Shown: piece after piece, positions 8,237-17,633 of the stretch
How the letters are laid out: each line of letters opens with the position of its first letter
Numbering within the stretch: position 1 is the stretch's first letter
NCBI GenBank assembly: GCA_902551455.1
Contig: CACDDC010000002.1
Span: 1 to 64,000 of the forward strand
Reading direction: 5' to 3'
DNA from: an uncultured Pelagibacteraceae bacterium
GTDB taxonomy: Bacteria > Pseudomonadota > Alphaproteobacteria > Pelagibacterales > Pelagibacteraceae
Length of the DNA stretch: 64,000 nucleotides
Made by a program: the position numbers and the translations under genes
The notes under the pieces: model-generated
Seen by the model: the letters and a program-made list of their open reading frames with translations, nothing else
What the model was told of the DNA's origin: nothing
Databases searched by the model: none

Positions 8237-9684
8237 CAAAACTTTCTCCAAAACGATGGAACAAATAATACTAATATAGCAAAAAGCTCAAGTCTACCTA
8301 AAATCATTCCAGCACTTAAAGTCCATTTAGAAACATTAGAAAGTGTAGAAAAATTGCCATTTGGGCCTATAATCTCTCCCAGGCCTGGACCAACATTAGA
8401 TATTGAAGTTGCTGCACCAGAAATCGCTGTAATAAAATCTAATCCAGTTAATGAAAGTATTGAAGTTAAAATAAAAAAAATAATTATATATAAATATATA
8501 AATGAGATTACTGATGCCATAAACTTATCATCAATATTATTTTTCTCATACTTAATAACAAAAACTCCTCTTGGATAAATTACTTTTTTAATTTGATTAA
8601 TTAAAAATAAACCTAGTAACTGAATTCTGAATATTTTTATACCACAAGCTGTTGAACCAGCACAACCACCAATGAACATTAATATTAAGAAAAACACAAT
8701 TGGGAATTCTCCCCATTGATTAAAGTCCTTAGTTACATACCCAGTTCCTGTCAAAATAGAAATAACATTAAAAGATATTGATCTTAAATTAAATTCAACA
8801 GAATTACTTTTTGTTATTAATAAATATATAAAAATTAATATTATTGAAACTATTATTATTTTAATAAATGTATTAATTTGAGTATCTGAAATAAATATTT
8901 TTTTATCACCATTAAGAAATTTTATATAAGTGATAAATGGGATACTTCCTGAAATTATAAAAATTATTGATGTAATTTCAATTAAATAACTATCAAAGTA
9001 TCCTAATGATTCATTATAATTTGAGAATCCTCCAGTTGCAATGGTTGTCATTGAATGAGTTACACTATCAAAAATTCCCATTCCAAATAACTTATAAAAA
9101 AAAGCACACAAAATTGTAAGGCATGAATAAATTATAATTAGTCTACTACTTACCTCTTTAAATTTAGGTAAAATTTTTTCTGCTGCATCAATGCTAGATA
9201 CTTTAAAAATTTGCATACCACCAACATTCATAATGGGCATAAGAGTGATCGCCATTAATATAATACCAATACCACCCAACCATTGTAATATTGCCCGCCA
9301 AAATAAAATAGACTTAGGAGCTTCATTTAAATTGCTAATTACAGTAGAACCAGTTGTAGTTATTCCAGACATACTTTCAAAAAATGAATCTGTTAAACTC
9401 ATTTCTAAATCAGAAAAAATAAATGGTAAGGATCCAAAAATAGCTATGGTTATCCACGAAAGTGCAGTTAAAAGAAAAGCTTGGGATAAATTTAGTTTTT
9501 TATCATGATCAATATTAGATAAAAAAAACAATATACCAAAAATAATAGATATTATCGATCCACTGATAAAAGAAGCATCAAGTTCATTGAATATGAATTG
9601 TATAATTATAGGAATAATCATAAATACTCCTAAAATTATTTGTAAAATTCCCAATGTGAAAAAGACTGTTTTATAATTAGACAT
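8236..9684 (-). CDS. trkH: Trk/Ktr potassium uptake protein TrkH
   Basis: Membrane pore subunit for K+ uptake, 482 residues, with about ten transmembrane helices in four repeated M1-P-M2 units. The filter-like glycines appear as GITTTGSTVI, TIATGGFSNY, ILTGTGYVT and ISNVGPGLGE. The soluble NAD-binding partner TrkA is not in the window. It shares the junction TGATG with ampG, so the two are probably co-transcribed. I see no functional link between K+ uptake and muropeptide import. Confidence 0.93.
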   Translation of the reverse strand: MSNYKTVFFTLGILQIILGVFMIIPIIIQFIFNELDASFISGSIISIIFGILFFLSNIDHDKKLNLSQAFLLTALSWITIAIFGSLPFIFSDLEMSLTDSFFESMSGITTTGSTVISNLNEAPKSILFWRAILQWLGGIGIILMAITLMPIMNVGGMQIFKVSSIDAAEKILPKFKEVSSRLIIIYSCLTILCAFFYKLFGMGIFDSVTHSMTTIATGGFSNYNESLGYFDSYLIEITSIIFIISGSIPFITYIKFLNGDKKIFISDTQINTFIKIIIVSIILIFIYLLITKSNSVEFNLRSISFNVISILTGTGYVTKDFNQWGEFPIVFFLILMFIGGCAGSTACGIKIFRIQLLGLFLINQIKKVIYPRGVFVIKYEKNNIDDKFMASVISFIYLYIIIFFILTSILSLTGLDFITAISGAATSISNVGPGLGEIIGPNGNFSTLSNVSKWTLSAGMILGRLELFAILVLFVPSFWRKF

Positions 9685-9773
9685 TTTGATTGAACATTAT
9701 TTTATGGTAAATAAATTTCAACTCTATAAGAATATTTAAAAACATGGAAATATAAGTAAATTATAAATAACTT

Positions 9774-11336
9774 GTGATTGAAAAAGCTAATATAGAAAAA
9801 ACTAATTCCTGGCCTTTCGTAGAAGCAAAAAAAATTTTACGTGAAAGAAAAAAGTATATTGATAAAAAAGGTAAAATTATTTTACAAACTGGATATGGTC
9901 CTAGTGGTTTACCCCATATAGGTACTTTTGGTGAAGTAGCAAGAACTTCAATGGTATTAAATGCACTTAATTATTTAACTGACATCCCAAAAGAAATTAT
10001 CACTTTTTCTGATGATATGGATGGATTAAGAAAAGTTCCTGAAAATATTCCAAATAAAGATAAATTGATTAATTATCTTCATAAACCACTAACCGATATT
10101 CCTGATCCATTTGGTAAATTCAAAAGCTACGGAGAACACAATAATGAAATGTTAAAAAAGTTTTTAGATAAATTTAATTTTAAATATACATTTAAAAGTT
10201 CCACACAACTTTATAAATCTGGTTTTTTTAATACTACAATGAAAATTATTTTACAAAAATATGCTGATATTATGGATGTAGTTATCCCAACGCTTGGAAA
10301 AGAAAGACAAAAAACATATTCTCCTTTTCTACCAATTTGTCCTGAAACAGGAGTTGTTTTAGAAATTCCAATATTAGAAATAGATGAGAAAAATTATAAA
10401 ATTATATTTGATAATAAAGGTAAAAAACTTGAAAAGAGTATTTTAGATGGAAACTGTAAATTACAATGGAAAGTTGATTGGGCAATGAGGTGGTTTGCTA
10501 TTGATGTAGATTTTGAAATGTATGGAAAAGATCTAATTGAAAGTTCAATATTATCTACAAAAATAATAAAGCTTTTAGGAAAAAGCAATCCCTCAGGTTT
10601 TGCTTACGAATTATTTCTAGATGAGAAGGGAGAAAAAATTTCTAAATCTAAAGGAAATGGTATTACAATAGATGAATGGTTAGAATATTCATCTCCTGAG
10701 AGTTTATCTTTATTCATGTATCAAAACCCAAAAAGAGCAAAAAAATTGTATAAAGAAATAGTTCCAAAGGCTGTGGATGAATACTTGGAGTTTATTGAGA
10801 AAAGTCAAAATCAAAACCAGCTACAACTATTATTAAATCCAACATGGCATATTCATGACGGAAATATACCTAAAGAAAAATTTATTATGAGTTTTTCTAT
10901 GCTGCTAAATTTAGTTGAAACAAGTAATGCTGGAACAAAAGAATTATTATGGAAATTTGTTAAAAAATATAAACCTGAAATTTCAGAAAAGAATCATCAA
11001 ATATTTGATAATTTAATTGGATATGCAATTAAATATTTTAATGATGTTATCAAACAAAATAAAAAATATAAAAAGCCAGATGCAAATGAATCCAAAGCAC
11101 TGAAAGCACTCATAAATACTTTAATTAATTGTAATGATAAAATGTTACCAGAGGAAATTCAGACAAAAATATATACTGTTGGTAAAGAAAATGGTTATAA
11201 AGAAAATCTTAGAGATTGGTTTAAATTAATATATGAAGTAGTGTTTGGAGATGAAAATGGTCCAAGAATGGGTTTTTTTATTAGTTTTTTTGGAGTTAAA
11301 GAGACAATACAATTAATAAAAAATAAAATTAATTAA
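9774..11336 (+). CDS. lysK: Lysyl-tRNA synthetase, class I
   Basis: Charges tRNA-Lys. It is the class I enzyme (archaeal type, also standard in many alphaproteobacteria), not the class II LysS. Class I signatures are HIGT at residues 48-51 and KISKS at 288-292, within a Rossmann domain. The helical C-terminal half binds the anticodon. At 520 residues the length is normal. The start is a GTG at 9774, giving a short lead to NSWPFVEAKKI. Its stop overlaps the pyrD start in TAATG. Confidence 0.93.
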   Translation: MIEKANIEKTNSWPFVEAKKILRERKKYIDKKGKIILQTGYGPSGLPHIGTFGEVARTSMVLNALNYLTDIPKEIITFSDDMDGLRKVPENIPNKDKLINYLHKPLTDIPDPFGKFKSYGEHNNEMLKKFLDKFNFKYTFKSSTQLYKSGFFNTTMKIILQKYADIMDVVIPTLGKERQKTYSPFLPICPETGVVLEIPILEIDEKNYKIIFDNKGKKLEKSILDGNCKLQWKVDWAMRWFAIDVDFEMYGKDLIESSILSTKIIKLLGKSNPSGFAYELFLDEKGEKISKSKGNGITIDEWLEYSSPESLSLFMYQNPKRAKKLYKEIVPKAVDEYLEFIEKSQNQNQLQLLLNPTWHIHDGNIPKEKFIMSFSMLLNLVETSNAGTKELLWKFVKKYKPEISEKNHQIFDNLIGYAIKYFNDVIKQNKKYKKPDANESKALKALINTLINCNDKMLPEEIQTKIYTVGKENGYKENLRDWFKLIYEVVFGDENGPRMGFFISFFGVKETIQLIKNKIN

Positions 11337-12376
11337 TGTTTTTTAAATTAAGATCTTTAATTTTTAAGTTTGATCCAGAATTGGCGCATAATTTAGCAAT
11401 TAAAGCATTAAAAGTAAAATATATACGCTTAAATAATCCAAGAAAATATTCATCTCTAGAAACGTCTATATTAGGAAAAAAAATTTTGAACCCCATAGGA
11501 TTAGCCGCAGGTTTTGATAAAGATGCAGAAGTTTATAATTCTTTATTTAAATTAGGTTTTGGATTTACAGAAGTTGGAACTGTGACACCACTAAAACAAT
11601 TTGGCAATGAAAAACCTAGAGTATTTCGTTTAGAGGAAGATGAAGCTTTAATTAATCGACTTGGATTTAATAATTCAGGTGTAGAAAAAATAAGTTCTAG
11701 AATTAAATTAAACCCTCCCAATGGTTTATTTGGTATAAATATTGGTCCTAATAAAGATACCAAAAATAGATTAGAAGATTATTTAATCTGTCTAAAAAAA
11801 ATTCACGATATTGCTGACTATATTACAATTAATATATCTTCTCCTAACACAGAGAATTTAAGAGATTTACATCAAGAAATTGAGCTTGATCAACTACTTA
11901 GTTCAGTTCAAAATGAAAAAAAAAAATTAAATTCAAAGATTCCAATTGCTGTGAAAATTTCTCCTGATATTAAAGAAAATGAAATTGAAAAAATTTCTGA
12001 AATATTAATTAAAAATAATATATTCGCTGCAATAATTTCAAATTCATCTGATGCTAATCGCCAAAATCTTAAAAATATTAATAAACTTGAGAGAGGAGGC
12101 TTATCAGGAAAACCTATAGAAAAAAAATCAAATGAATTGATAAGTAAATTTTATAAATATTTAAAAGATAAAGTAATTATTATTGGAGTCGGAGGAGTTG
12201 ATTCTGGAAAAAGTGTTTATGAAAAAATTATTAATGGTGCAAGTCTTGTACAATTATACACAGGTATGGTGTATAAAGGTCCAAATATTATTTCTAACAT
12301 TAGCAAAGATTTGAATGATATTTTAAAAAAAGATGGAATTAAAAATATTTCAGATATAATTGGAATAAAAAAATGA
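11336..12376 (+). CDS. pyrD: Dihydroorotate dehydrogenase, class 2 (quinone)
   Basis: Oxidises dihydroorotate to orotate in pyrimidine synthesis, passing electrons to the quinone pool at the membrane. The N-terminal helical segment (MFFKLRSLIFKFDPELAHNLAI) marks class 2. NPIGLAAGFDKDAE, FGFTEVGTVTP, INISSPNTENLRDL and the flavin-binding GVGGVDSGKSVYEKI all match the family. The 346 residues are standard. It is translationally coupled to lysK through a one-base overlap. The next gene, rpmB, has its own promoter right after the pyrD stop. Confidence 0.95.
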   Translation: MFFKLRSLIFKFDPELAHNLAIKALKVKYIRLNNPRKYSSLETSILGKKILNPIGLAAGFDKDAEVYNSLFKLGFGFTEVGTVTPLKQFGNEKPRVFRLEEDEALINRLGFNNSGVEKISSRIKLNPPNGLFGINIGPNKDTKNRLEDYLICLKKIHDIADYITINISSPNTENLRDLHQEIELDQLLSSVQNEKKKLNSKIPIAVKISPDIKENEIEKISEILIKNNIFAAIISNSSDANRQNLKNINKLERGGLSGKPIEKKSNELISKFYKYLKDKVIIIGVGGVDSGKSVYEKIINGASLVQLYTGMVYKGPNIISNISKDLNDILKKDGIKNISDIIGIKK

Positions 12377-12378
12377 AC

Positions 12379-12407
12379 TTGACTGTAGAGAATTGTAAGC
12401 CTATATA
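12379..12407 (+). promoter_or_regulatory. Sigma-70-type promoter for rpmB
   Basis: TTGACT (12379-12384) and TATATA (12402-12407) are separated by exactly 17 bases. The -35 box begins just after the pyrD stop codon, and rpmB starts 11 bases after the -10 box. It is one of the best-matching promoters in the window, although the leader would be very short. Confidence 0.6.
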
Positions 12408-12418
12408 AGCTTAAATTT

Positions 12419-12700
12419 ATGTCAAAAAAATGTGAACTTACTGGAAAAATACCTTTGAAAGGACATAAAGTTAGTCATGCTAACAATAAATCAAAAAGAA
12501 GATTTTTGCCTAATTTAAAAAAAGTTAAGTTTAAAAGTTTGATACTTAACAAAAGTCTTAAACTTACTGTTTCTAACGCTGGTATGAGAACAGTAGATAA
12601 AAAAGGAAGTTTTGATCAATTTTTGAGATCAGCTAAATCAAGGGACTTGTCTATAAGGCTAAAAAAATTGAAAAAATTATTAGTTGCTAAATCAGCATAA
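12419..12700 (+). CDS. rpmB: 50S ribosomal protein bL28
   Basis: Large-subunit ribosomal protein. MSKKCELTGKIPLKGHKVSHANNKSKRRFLPNL holds the bL28 hallmarks: the CELTGK start, GHKVSHANNKSKRRF and PNL. The 93 residues match the alphaproteobacterial form, which is longer than the 78-residue E. coli protein. A strong promoter precedes it, and its stop overlaps the start of the next gene by one base (TAATG). Confidence 0.96.
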   Translation: MSKKCELTGKIPLKGHKVSHANNKSKRRFLPNLKKVKFKSLILNKSLKLTVSNAGMRTVDKKGSFDQFLRSAKSRDLSIRLKKLKKLLVAKSA

Positions 12701-13248
12701 TGAATAGATTATATTTATTACTCTCATTTATTATGGGGGCAATTGTACTTCTGTCAAATTATCTAGTTCAATTCCCAATTAGATATTATGGCTTAGAAAA
12801 TATTTTAACTTACGGTGCATTTAGCTATCCAATAGCTTTTTTGATAACAGATCTAGCCAATAGATCTTATGGAAAATTAGCAGCTAGAAAAATAGTTTAT
12901 TTAGGTTTTGCAATTGGAATTATTTTTACTGCATTTTTTTCAATTAATTTTTCTGATTTTATATCCATAAGAATTGCTGTTGGATCAGGAACAGCTTTTA
13001 TTGTTGCTCAATTATTAGATGTACAAATTTTTGATACACTTAGAAAAAAAAGATGGTTTATTGCTCCCTTAACATCATCATTGGTTGGTTCAACTATTGA
13101 TACTTTATTATTTTTTTCTATTGCTTTTTATGGAACTACAATTTCTTGGATTACTTTATCTTTAGGTGACTTAACTGTAAAAATTATTGTAGCTTTAATC
13201 ATGTTGATTCCTTTTAGAATTTTGTCAACAACTTTTAAAGCAGCTTAG
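12700..13248 (+). CDS. Queuosine precursor transporter (YhhQ/VUT family)
   Basis: Polytopic membrane protein of 182 residues with about six hydrophobic helices. The segments YGAFSYPIAFLITDLANRSYG and QIFDTLRKKRWFIAPLTSS match the YhhQ (vitamin uptake-like) family. Those proteins import 7-cyano- or 7-aminomethyl-7-deazaguanine for queuosine tRNA modification. It overlaps rpmB by one base, so it shares that promoter. Its 3' end overlaps the converging agmatinase gene by 14 bases. The family call is firm; the exact deazapurine carried is inference. Confidence 0.85.
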   Translation: MNRLYLLLSFIMGAIVLLSNYLVQFPIRYYGLENILTYGAFSYPIAFLITDLANRSYGKLAARKIVYLGFAIGIIFTAFFSINFSDFISIRIAVGSGTAFIVAQLLDVQIFDTLRKKRWFIAPLTSSLVGSTIDTLLFFSIAFYGTTISWITLSLGDLTVKIIVALIMLIPFRILSTTFKAA

Positions 13249-14119
13249 ATAAAAATTTATAAGACAGTATTTTATATATTAATTTTGCTACAAGAAAATT
13301 GTAGGAGTTAAAACCTTTTATTGGAGAGAGTTCATTTACGTCAGCTCCAACAATATTTGAATATTTTGAAGCTATTTTAATAATATTTAAAGTCTCATCC
13401 CAAAATAAGCCCCCTGGCTCTGGTGTACCTGTTGCGGGCATTATACTTGAGTCAAAACCATCAACATCAAAAGTTAAATAAACATTTTTATTTTTTATAA
13501 GTTTACGAAATTTATTTAAGTCCCATTTTTTTTTATCTTTTGCCCAATAAATCTTTATCCTTTTTGAATTTTTCTTTAAAAAAGGTATTTCACTTGCAGA
13601 AATGTTTCTAATTCCAAAAGATATTAAAGATACATTTTTATTATCAAGACATCTTTTTATAGCAGAAGCATGTGAAAATTTTTCACCATTATAGCTCTCT
13701 CTTAGATCCGCATGTGCATCAAAATGTAGTAAGCAAAGTTTTTTATATCTTTTTGTAAATGGTAATATACTTCCTGGTGTAATAGAGTGTTCTCCCCCAA
13801 GTACAATTGGAAATAATTTTTTATTTAAAATATTTTCATTTATATCGCCAATTTTTTTTAATGCTTTTTTTATATCTTTATTGATTTTAAAAGGTTTTAA
13901 AGTTTTAATACCTATCTTTTTATATGGTTCACATTTTAACTCTTCATCATATAATTCTACCTGATGTGAGGCTTTAATAATTTCTTTTGGACCATTTTTT
14001 GTTCCTGTTCCATAGCTAACAGTTTTTTCTAAACCAAATGGTATTACTACAACTTTTTCTTTAAAATTAAACTTATTATCAATTCCAAGATATCCATTTT
14101 TATTTGACAAATATTTCAA
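13235..14119 (-). CDS. speB: Agmatinase / ureohydrolase
   Basis: Mn-dependent ureohydrolase of the arginase family, 294 residues. The metal-binding motifs are all present: GGEHSIT, HFDAHADLR and FDVDGFDSS, followed by GTPEPGG. The family includes agmatinase, arginase and guanidino-acid hydrolases. Agmatinase is preferred here because the gene is last in an operon with an ornithine/lysine decarboxylase and a deoxyhypusine-synthase homologue, so putrescine supply makes sense. No arginine decarboxylase is seen in the window, so the source of agmatine is unclear. Confidence 0.82.
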   Translation of the reverse strand: MKYLSNKNGYLGIDNKFNFKEKVVVIPFGLEKTVSYGTGTKNGPKEIIKASHQVELYDEELKCEPYKKIGIKTLKPFKINKDIKKALKKIGDINENILNKKLFPIVLGGEHSITPGSILPFTKRYKKLCLLHFDAHADLRESYNGEKFSHASAIKRCLDNKNVSLISFGIRNISASEIPFLKKNSKRIKIYWAKDKKKWDLNKFRKLIKNKNVYLTFDVDGFDSSIMPATGTPEPGGLFWDETLNIIKIASKYSNIVGADVNELSPIKGFNSYNFLVAKLIYKILSYKFLSKLL

Positions 14120-14122
14120 TTT

Positions 14123-15166
14123 TTACCTAAAAATTTTTGAGAAATTTTTTCTATTTCTTTTTTTCCAATCGCCTTTGTGGTATATATCGCTTGCTATTAA
14201 AGGCAATACTGTAGTTGCTTCAGCAAAAACCATTTGCTCTTTAGATAAATCAACTTTACCCCATGAACTTGCCTCTTTCAGTGTTGAACTGCTGCAAGCC
14301 CCATCTCTTGAGTCTGCTACAGTAATTTGTATAGCATACTTATGCATGTCTACTTTTTTACCTAATAGTTCTGCACAAATAACTGTATCTTGAATAAAGT
14401 TCTTAGGAACTCCACCACCAATCATAAATAACCCAGAACCTTTTGATCTAATTTTAATTTCAGTTAGCTCTCTAAACTCTCTCACCGAGTCAATTGTTAT
14501 ATGTTTTTCTGGATTTTTTTCTTGATGCATAACCAAACCAAAACCTGCGCTTGAGTCTGTAAAAGCTGGACAAAATATAGGTACATTATTATCGTATGCT
14601 GTCTCAATTAAAGAACCTTTTTTTTTAGAATTTGACTTTAAATATTTTCCAATTTCAGAGATAAATTCTCTAGAAGTATAGCTTTTAGGCTTTAAACCGT
14701 CTGCAATTTCGCAAATTACCTTATCGCAAATTTGTAGTTCATCTTCATCAATATAAGTATCATAAATTCTATCAATATAATTTTTCCTTAGCTCAACATC
14801 ATCTTGAAACTGAGATCCTTGATAATGTTTAAAACCAAGAGCTTCAAAAAAATCCATATCAATTATCGAAGCCCCTGTTGCTATAATTGCATCCACCATA
14901 TTAAATTTTACCATGTCTCTATATATATGCATGCAACCAGCTGCAGATGTAGACCCAGCCAAAGTTAAAAATATTGTACAATTTTTATCTTTAATCATTT
15001 CATTAAAAATATTTGATGCATTTGCCGTCTCTCTCGAAACAAATGACATATTTTTCATCGAAGAAATAATTCTTCTAGCGTCAAACGAAGTAATATCGAT
15101 ATGCTCTACAGTTTTATTTAGTAAATCTTTTTTAGAATTATGTCCTAGATTTTTTTTATTAGACAT
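14123..15166 (-). CDS. Deoxyhypusine synthase-like protein (possible homospermidine synthase)
   Basis: Member of the deoxyhypusine synthase family, 347 residues. FLTLAGSTSAAGCMHIYRDM and ATGASIIDMD match the NAD-binding half, and FMIGGGVPKNFIQDT follows. The catalytic-lysine motif SSWGKVDLS has Lys at about residue 304. Bacteria lack eIF5A, the eukaryotic substrate. Bacterial homologues can transfer the aminobutyl group of a polyamine to another amine, for example making homospermidine from putrescine. It lies between the decarboxylase gene (adjacent) and agmatinase (three-base gap), so a role in polyamine synthesis is likely. The exact product is not known. Confidence 0.85.
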   Translation of the reverse strand: MSNKKNLGHNSKKDLLNKTVEHIDITSFDARRIISSMKNMSFVSRETANASNIFNEMIKDKNCTIFLTLAGSTSAAGCMHIYRDMVKFNMVDAIIATGASIIDMDFFEALGFKHYQGSQFQDDVELRKNYIDRIYDTYIDEDELQICDKVICEIADGLKPKSYTSREFISEIGKYLKSNSKKKGSLIETAYDNNVPIFCPAFTDSSAGFGLVMHQEKNPEKHITIDSVREFRELTEIKIRSKGSGLFMIGGGVPKNFIQDTVICAELLGKKVDMHKYAIQITVADSRDGACSSSTLKEASSWGKVDLSKEQMVFAEATTVLPLIASDIYHKGDWKKRNRKNFSKIFR

Positions 15167-16345
15167 TTAAGCAACTAGAAACTCTCTATTAGCTTTTTTG
15201 TCATACATTGTCATTATTGGTTGATCTTCAACTTCGTAAACTCTATCAGAGTAATAACCATTAAATTGAGTTCTGAATGTTAATCCATAAGCCCCTAATT
15301 GTCCAAGCTCCATATAATCATTTTCTTTTATATTATTTGGCAAAACAAAAGGACCTTTCATATAATCCATACTATCACATGTTGGTCCATAAAAATCAAA
15401 AGATGTTAATTTTTTTGAAATAACTCTTCCATTAGTAATTAATCTTGAAGGATAAACTATATTAGGTACACCAGCATCAAAAAGCGTTCCATAAGTTCCA
15501 TCATTTATATAAAGCTTTTGTTTTTTTCTTAAATTAACTCTTACCACAGTCGATCCACTTTCAGCAACTAAAGCTCTACCCGGTTCACAAATTATTTCAG
15601 GTAGTTTATTTAGATTTAATTTTTTTAAAGCAGATTTAATTTCTTTAAAATAATTATCCAAGGACTGCGGAATTAGATCAGGATAAATTGTTGGAAACCC
15701 ACCTCCCACATTAATATAATCTGGTATAATTTTTGTTTTTTTTATAATAACACCAATTTCTGAAATTCCTTTTACATATGAAATTGGATGCATACACTGA
15801 GATCCTACATGAAAACTGAGACCAACTTTTTTTGCATATTGTTTTGTTAATCTTAATAATCCTGTAGCCTCAGAATTAATAGCCCCAAATTTCTTTGATA
15901 AATCAATTTCTGCATGTTCATTTGAAACAGAGATTCTAACAAATAATTCTAAATCTTTTGCATTATTAGTGCTTTGAATTATTTTTATTAATTCATCTTT
16001 TGTATCTAGTGAAAAAGTTTTTACTCCATATTTAAAATAGGCTTCCTTTATATTTTCTCTACTTTTAACAGAATGCATGAATGAACATTTAGCATCTGAA
16101 TTTATTTTTTTTATAGTTTGAATTTCTTTTATTGAGGCAACATCAAAGTTATTGATTCCACTTTCAAAAAGAGTTTTAATTACAAATGGATGTGGATTGG
16201 TCTTAACTGCATAAAGTATTTTACCAGGAAATTTTTTTTTAAAAAAACCCGCTGCTAATTGTATCGAATTTTTTCTGATACAATAGACCGGTTCACTAGG
16301 TTTTAATTGACTAATTAATTCATCAATTGTTTTAAATTTTTCCAT
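15167..16345 (-). CDS. Ornithine/lysine decarboxylase (alanine racemase fold)
   Basis: PLP enzyme that decarboxylates ornithine or lysine to putrescine or cadaverine. It is of the eukaryotic-like fold III type, 392 residues. Lys48 in YAVKTNP binds PLP, and FHVGSQ (around 179) and CEPGRALV bind the cofactor phosphate. Cys323 in GPTCDSMD is the active-site residue supplied across the dimer. A clear ribosome site, TTTGGAGC, lies just before the ATG. It is the first gene of a three-gene polyamine operon and is divergent from regA. Ornithine versus lysine preference cannot be read by eye. Confidence 0.9.
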   Translation of the reverse strand: MEKFKTIDELISQLKPSEPVYCIRKNSIQLAAGFFKKKFPGKILYAVKTNPHPFVIKTLFESGINNFDVASIKEIQTIKKINSDAKCSFMHSVKSRENIKEAYFKYGVKTFSLDTKDELIKIIQSTNNAKDLELFVRISVSNEHAEIDLSKKFGAINSEATGLLRLTKQYAKKVGLSFHVGSQCMHPISYVKGISEIGVIIKKTKIIPDYINVGGGFPTIYPDLIPQSLDNYFKEIKSALKKLNLNKLPEIICEPGRALVAESGSTVVRVNLRKKQKLYINDGTYGTLFDAGVPNIVYPSRLITNGRVISKKLTSFDFYGPTCDSMDYMKGPFVLPNNIKENDYMELGQLGAYGLTFRTQFNGYYSDRVYEVEDQPIMTMYDKKANREFLVA

Positions 16346-16475
16346 TTTAGCTCCAAAAAAAATCTAATAAAAAAAACTTACACAACACTGCGCAAATTTC
16401 AATAAAAACAGCATTTATGAGATATATAAGTTAATGTAAAGAAAATAATCACCTTGAATTAATGTTATTCATGAC

Positions 16476-16492
16476 CATATAGCAACTATATG
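16476..16492. repeat. Inverted repeat over the regA start codon
   Basis: A perfect 7-base inverted repeat, CATATAG and CTATATG with a CAA spacer, whose last three bases are the regA ATG. A possible -35 TTGAAT at 16454-16459 would put the -10 inside the left arm, giving a leaderless or nearly leaderless mRNA. It may be an operator for autoregulation, or a hairpin hiding the start codon. Confidence 0.45.
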
Positions 16493-17053
16493 ACAGTCGA
16501 AGAAAACATTAAAAAAATAGCAGAATTTGAGGATAAATCACTTCTCATAGTAGATGATGATAATCCATTTAGAGAGAGATTAGCAAGATCTATGGAAAAA
16601 AAAGGTTTTAGGGTATCACAAGCTGAAGGTGTAAAAAAAGGTATAGAAATTGTCAAAACAGGAAAACCAGCATTTGCAGTAGTAGATTTGAGATTAGGGG
16701 ATGGCAATGGACTGGAAGTTGTAAAAGAAATTCAGAAGTCAAATTCTGACAGCAGAATAGTTATGCTAACAGGATATGGGAATATTCCAACAGCTGTTGC
16801 AGCGATTAAAGAAGGAGCTATAGACTATCTAGCAAAACCTGCCGATGCAGAAGATGTGGAAAAAGCTTTATTAGCAGATCCTAATACAAAAGCAGAACCA
16901 CCAGAAAATCCTATGTCAGCAGATAGAGTAAAATGGGAACATATACATAGAGTATTTGAATTATGTAACAGAAATGTATCTGAGACTGCTAGAAGGCTAA
17001 AAATGCACAGAAGAACTTTGCAAAGAATCCTTTCAAAAAGATCTCCTAGATAA
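16490..17053 (+). CDS. regA: RegA/ActR/PrrA-type response regulator
   Basis: Global redox response regulator of alphaproteobacteria, 187 residues. The receiver domain has the acidic pocket VDDD at 21-24, the phosphoacceptor Asp66 in VVDLRLGDG, and the conserved Lys in LAKPAD. A short proline-containing linker leads to a Fis-type helix-turn-helix (about 147-184) with NVSETARRLKMHRRTLQR, typical of the RegA family. The ATG at 16490 is the only in-frame start before an upstream stop. The partner kinase RegB is not adjacent. The 3' end overlaps the converging bioY by eight bases. Confidence 0.92.
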   Translation: MTVEENIKKIAEFEDKSLLIVDDDNPFRERLARSMEKKGFRVSQAEGVKKGIEIVKTGKPAFAVVDLRLGDGNGLEVVKEIQKSNSDSRIVMLTGYGNIPTAVAAIKEGAIDYLAKPADAEDVEKALLADPNTKAEPPENPMSADRVKWEHIHRVFELCNRNVSETARRLKMHRRTLQRILSKRSPR

Positions 17054-17597
17054 ATTTTCTAAACAATAAAATTTTTTTTGATAATAGAGTTAAAATTAAT
17101 ATTTTAAACAATTCAGCTAAAAGAAAAGGTTTTACTCCCAATTGAAACACTGGTTTATCCCATCCGATAAGATTTCCTAACCACAAAATTCCAAATATAT
17201 AAATAAATGAAACAGTAAAAATTAATTTAAAAAATACTACTAATAGATTTTTATTTAAATTTAAATAACCAGCAACAAATGAAGCAAAAATAAATCCAAT
17301 TAAATATCCCATTGTTGGTCCAGTAAAATATACTATACCTACACCTCTTTCAGGTGAATTTGAGAATACTGGGAATCCAATTATACCCTCAAAAAGATAC
17401 AAACTTACAGTAGCTAGTCCAATTTTATATCCAAAAGCCATTCCAACAAAAATTACTACAAATGTTTGCATTGTCATTGGTACTGGATAAAAAGGAATTT
17501 TAAATTTTGCAGAAAGTGTCAATAAAATTGACCCAATAAATATAATAATAATCGACTTAAATAACTTTTGGTTAATTTGTGATTTTACTATTTCCAT
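17046..17597 (-). CDS. bioY: Biotin transporter BioY
   Basis: Substrate-binding membrane protein of the biotin ECF transporter, 183 residues, about six helices. KIPFYPVPMTMQTFVVIFVG is the BioY signature near the N-terminus, followed by YFTGPTMGYLIGF and GNLIGW. Neither the energising ATPases nor EcfT are in the window. BioY can work alone in some bacteria or share a common module. It implies uptake of biotin rather than full synthesis. It is followed by a 36-base gap to the ABC ATPase gene on the same strand. Confidence 0.92.
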   Translation of the reverse strand: MEIVKSQINQKLFKSIIIIFIGSILLTLSAKFKIPFYPVPMTMQTFVVIFVGMAFGYKIGLATVSLYLFEGIIGFPVFSNSPERGVGIVYFTGPTMGYLIGFIFASFVAGYLNLNKNLLVVFFKLIFTVSFIYIFGILWLGNLIGWDKPVFQLGVKPFLLAELFKILILTLLSKKILLFRKFI

Positions 17598-17633
17598 ATA
17601 TGTAATTATTTTACTATTTAAAATTTAATTAAT

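Noticed and set aside
8237..8251. TTG start for ampG at 8251
   Set aside because: ATG 8236 gives a TGATG junction with trkH and a properly spaced GGAG; the TTG form would overlap trkH by 16 bases.
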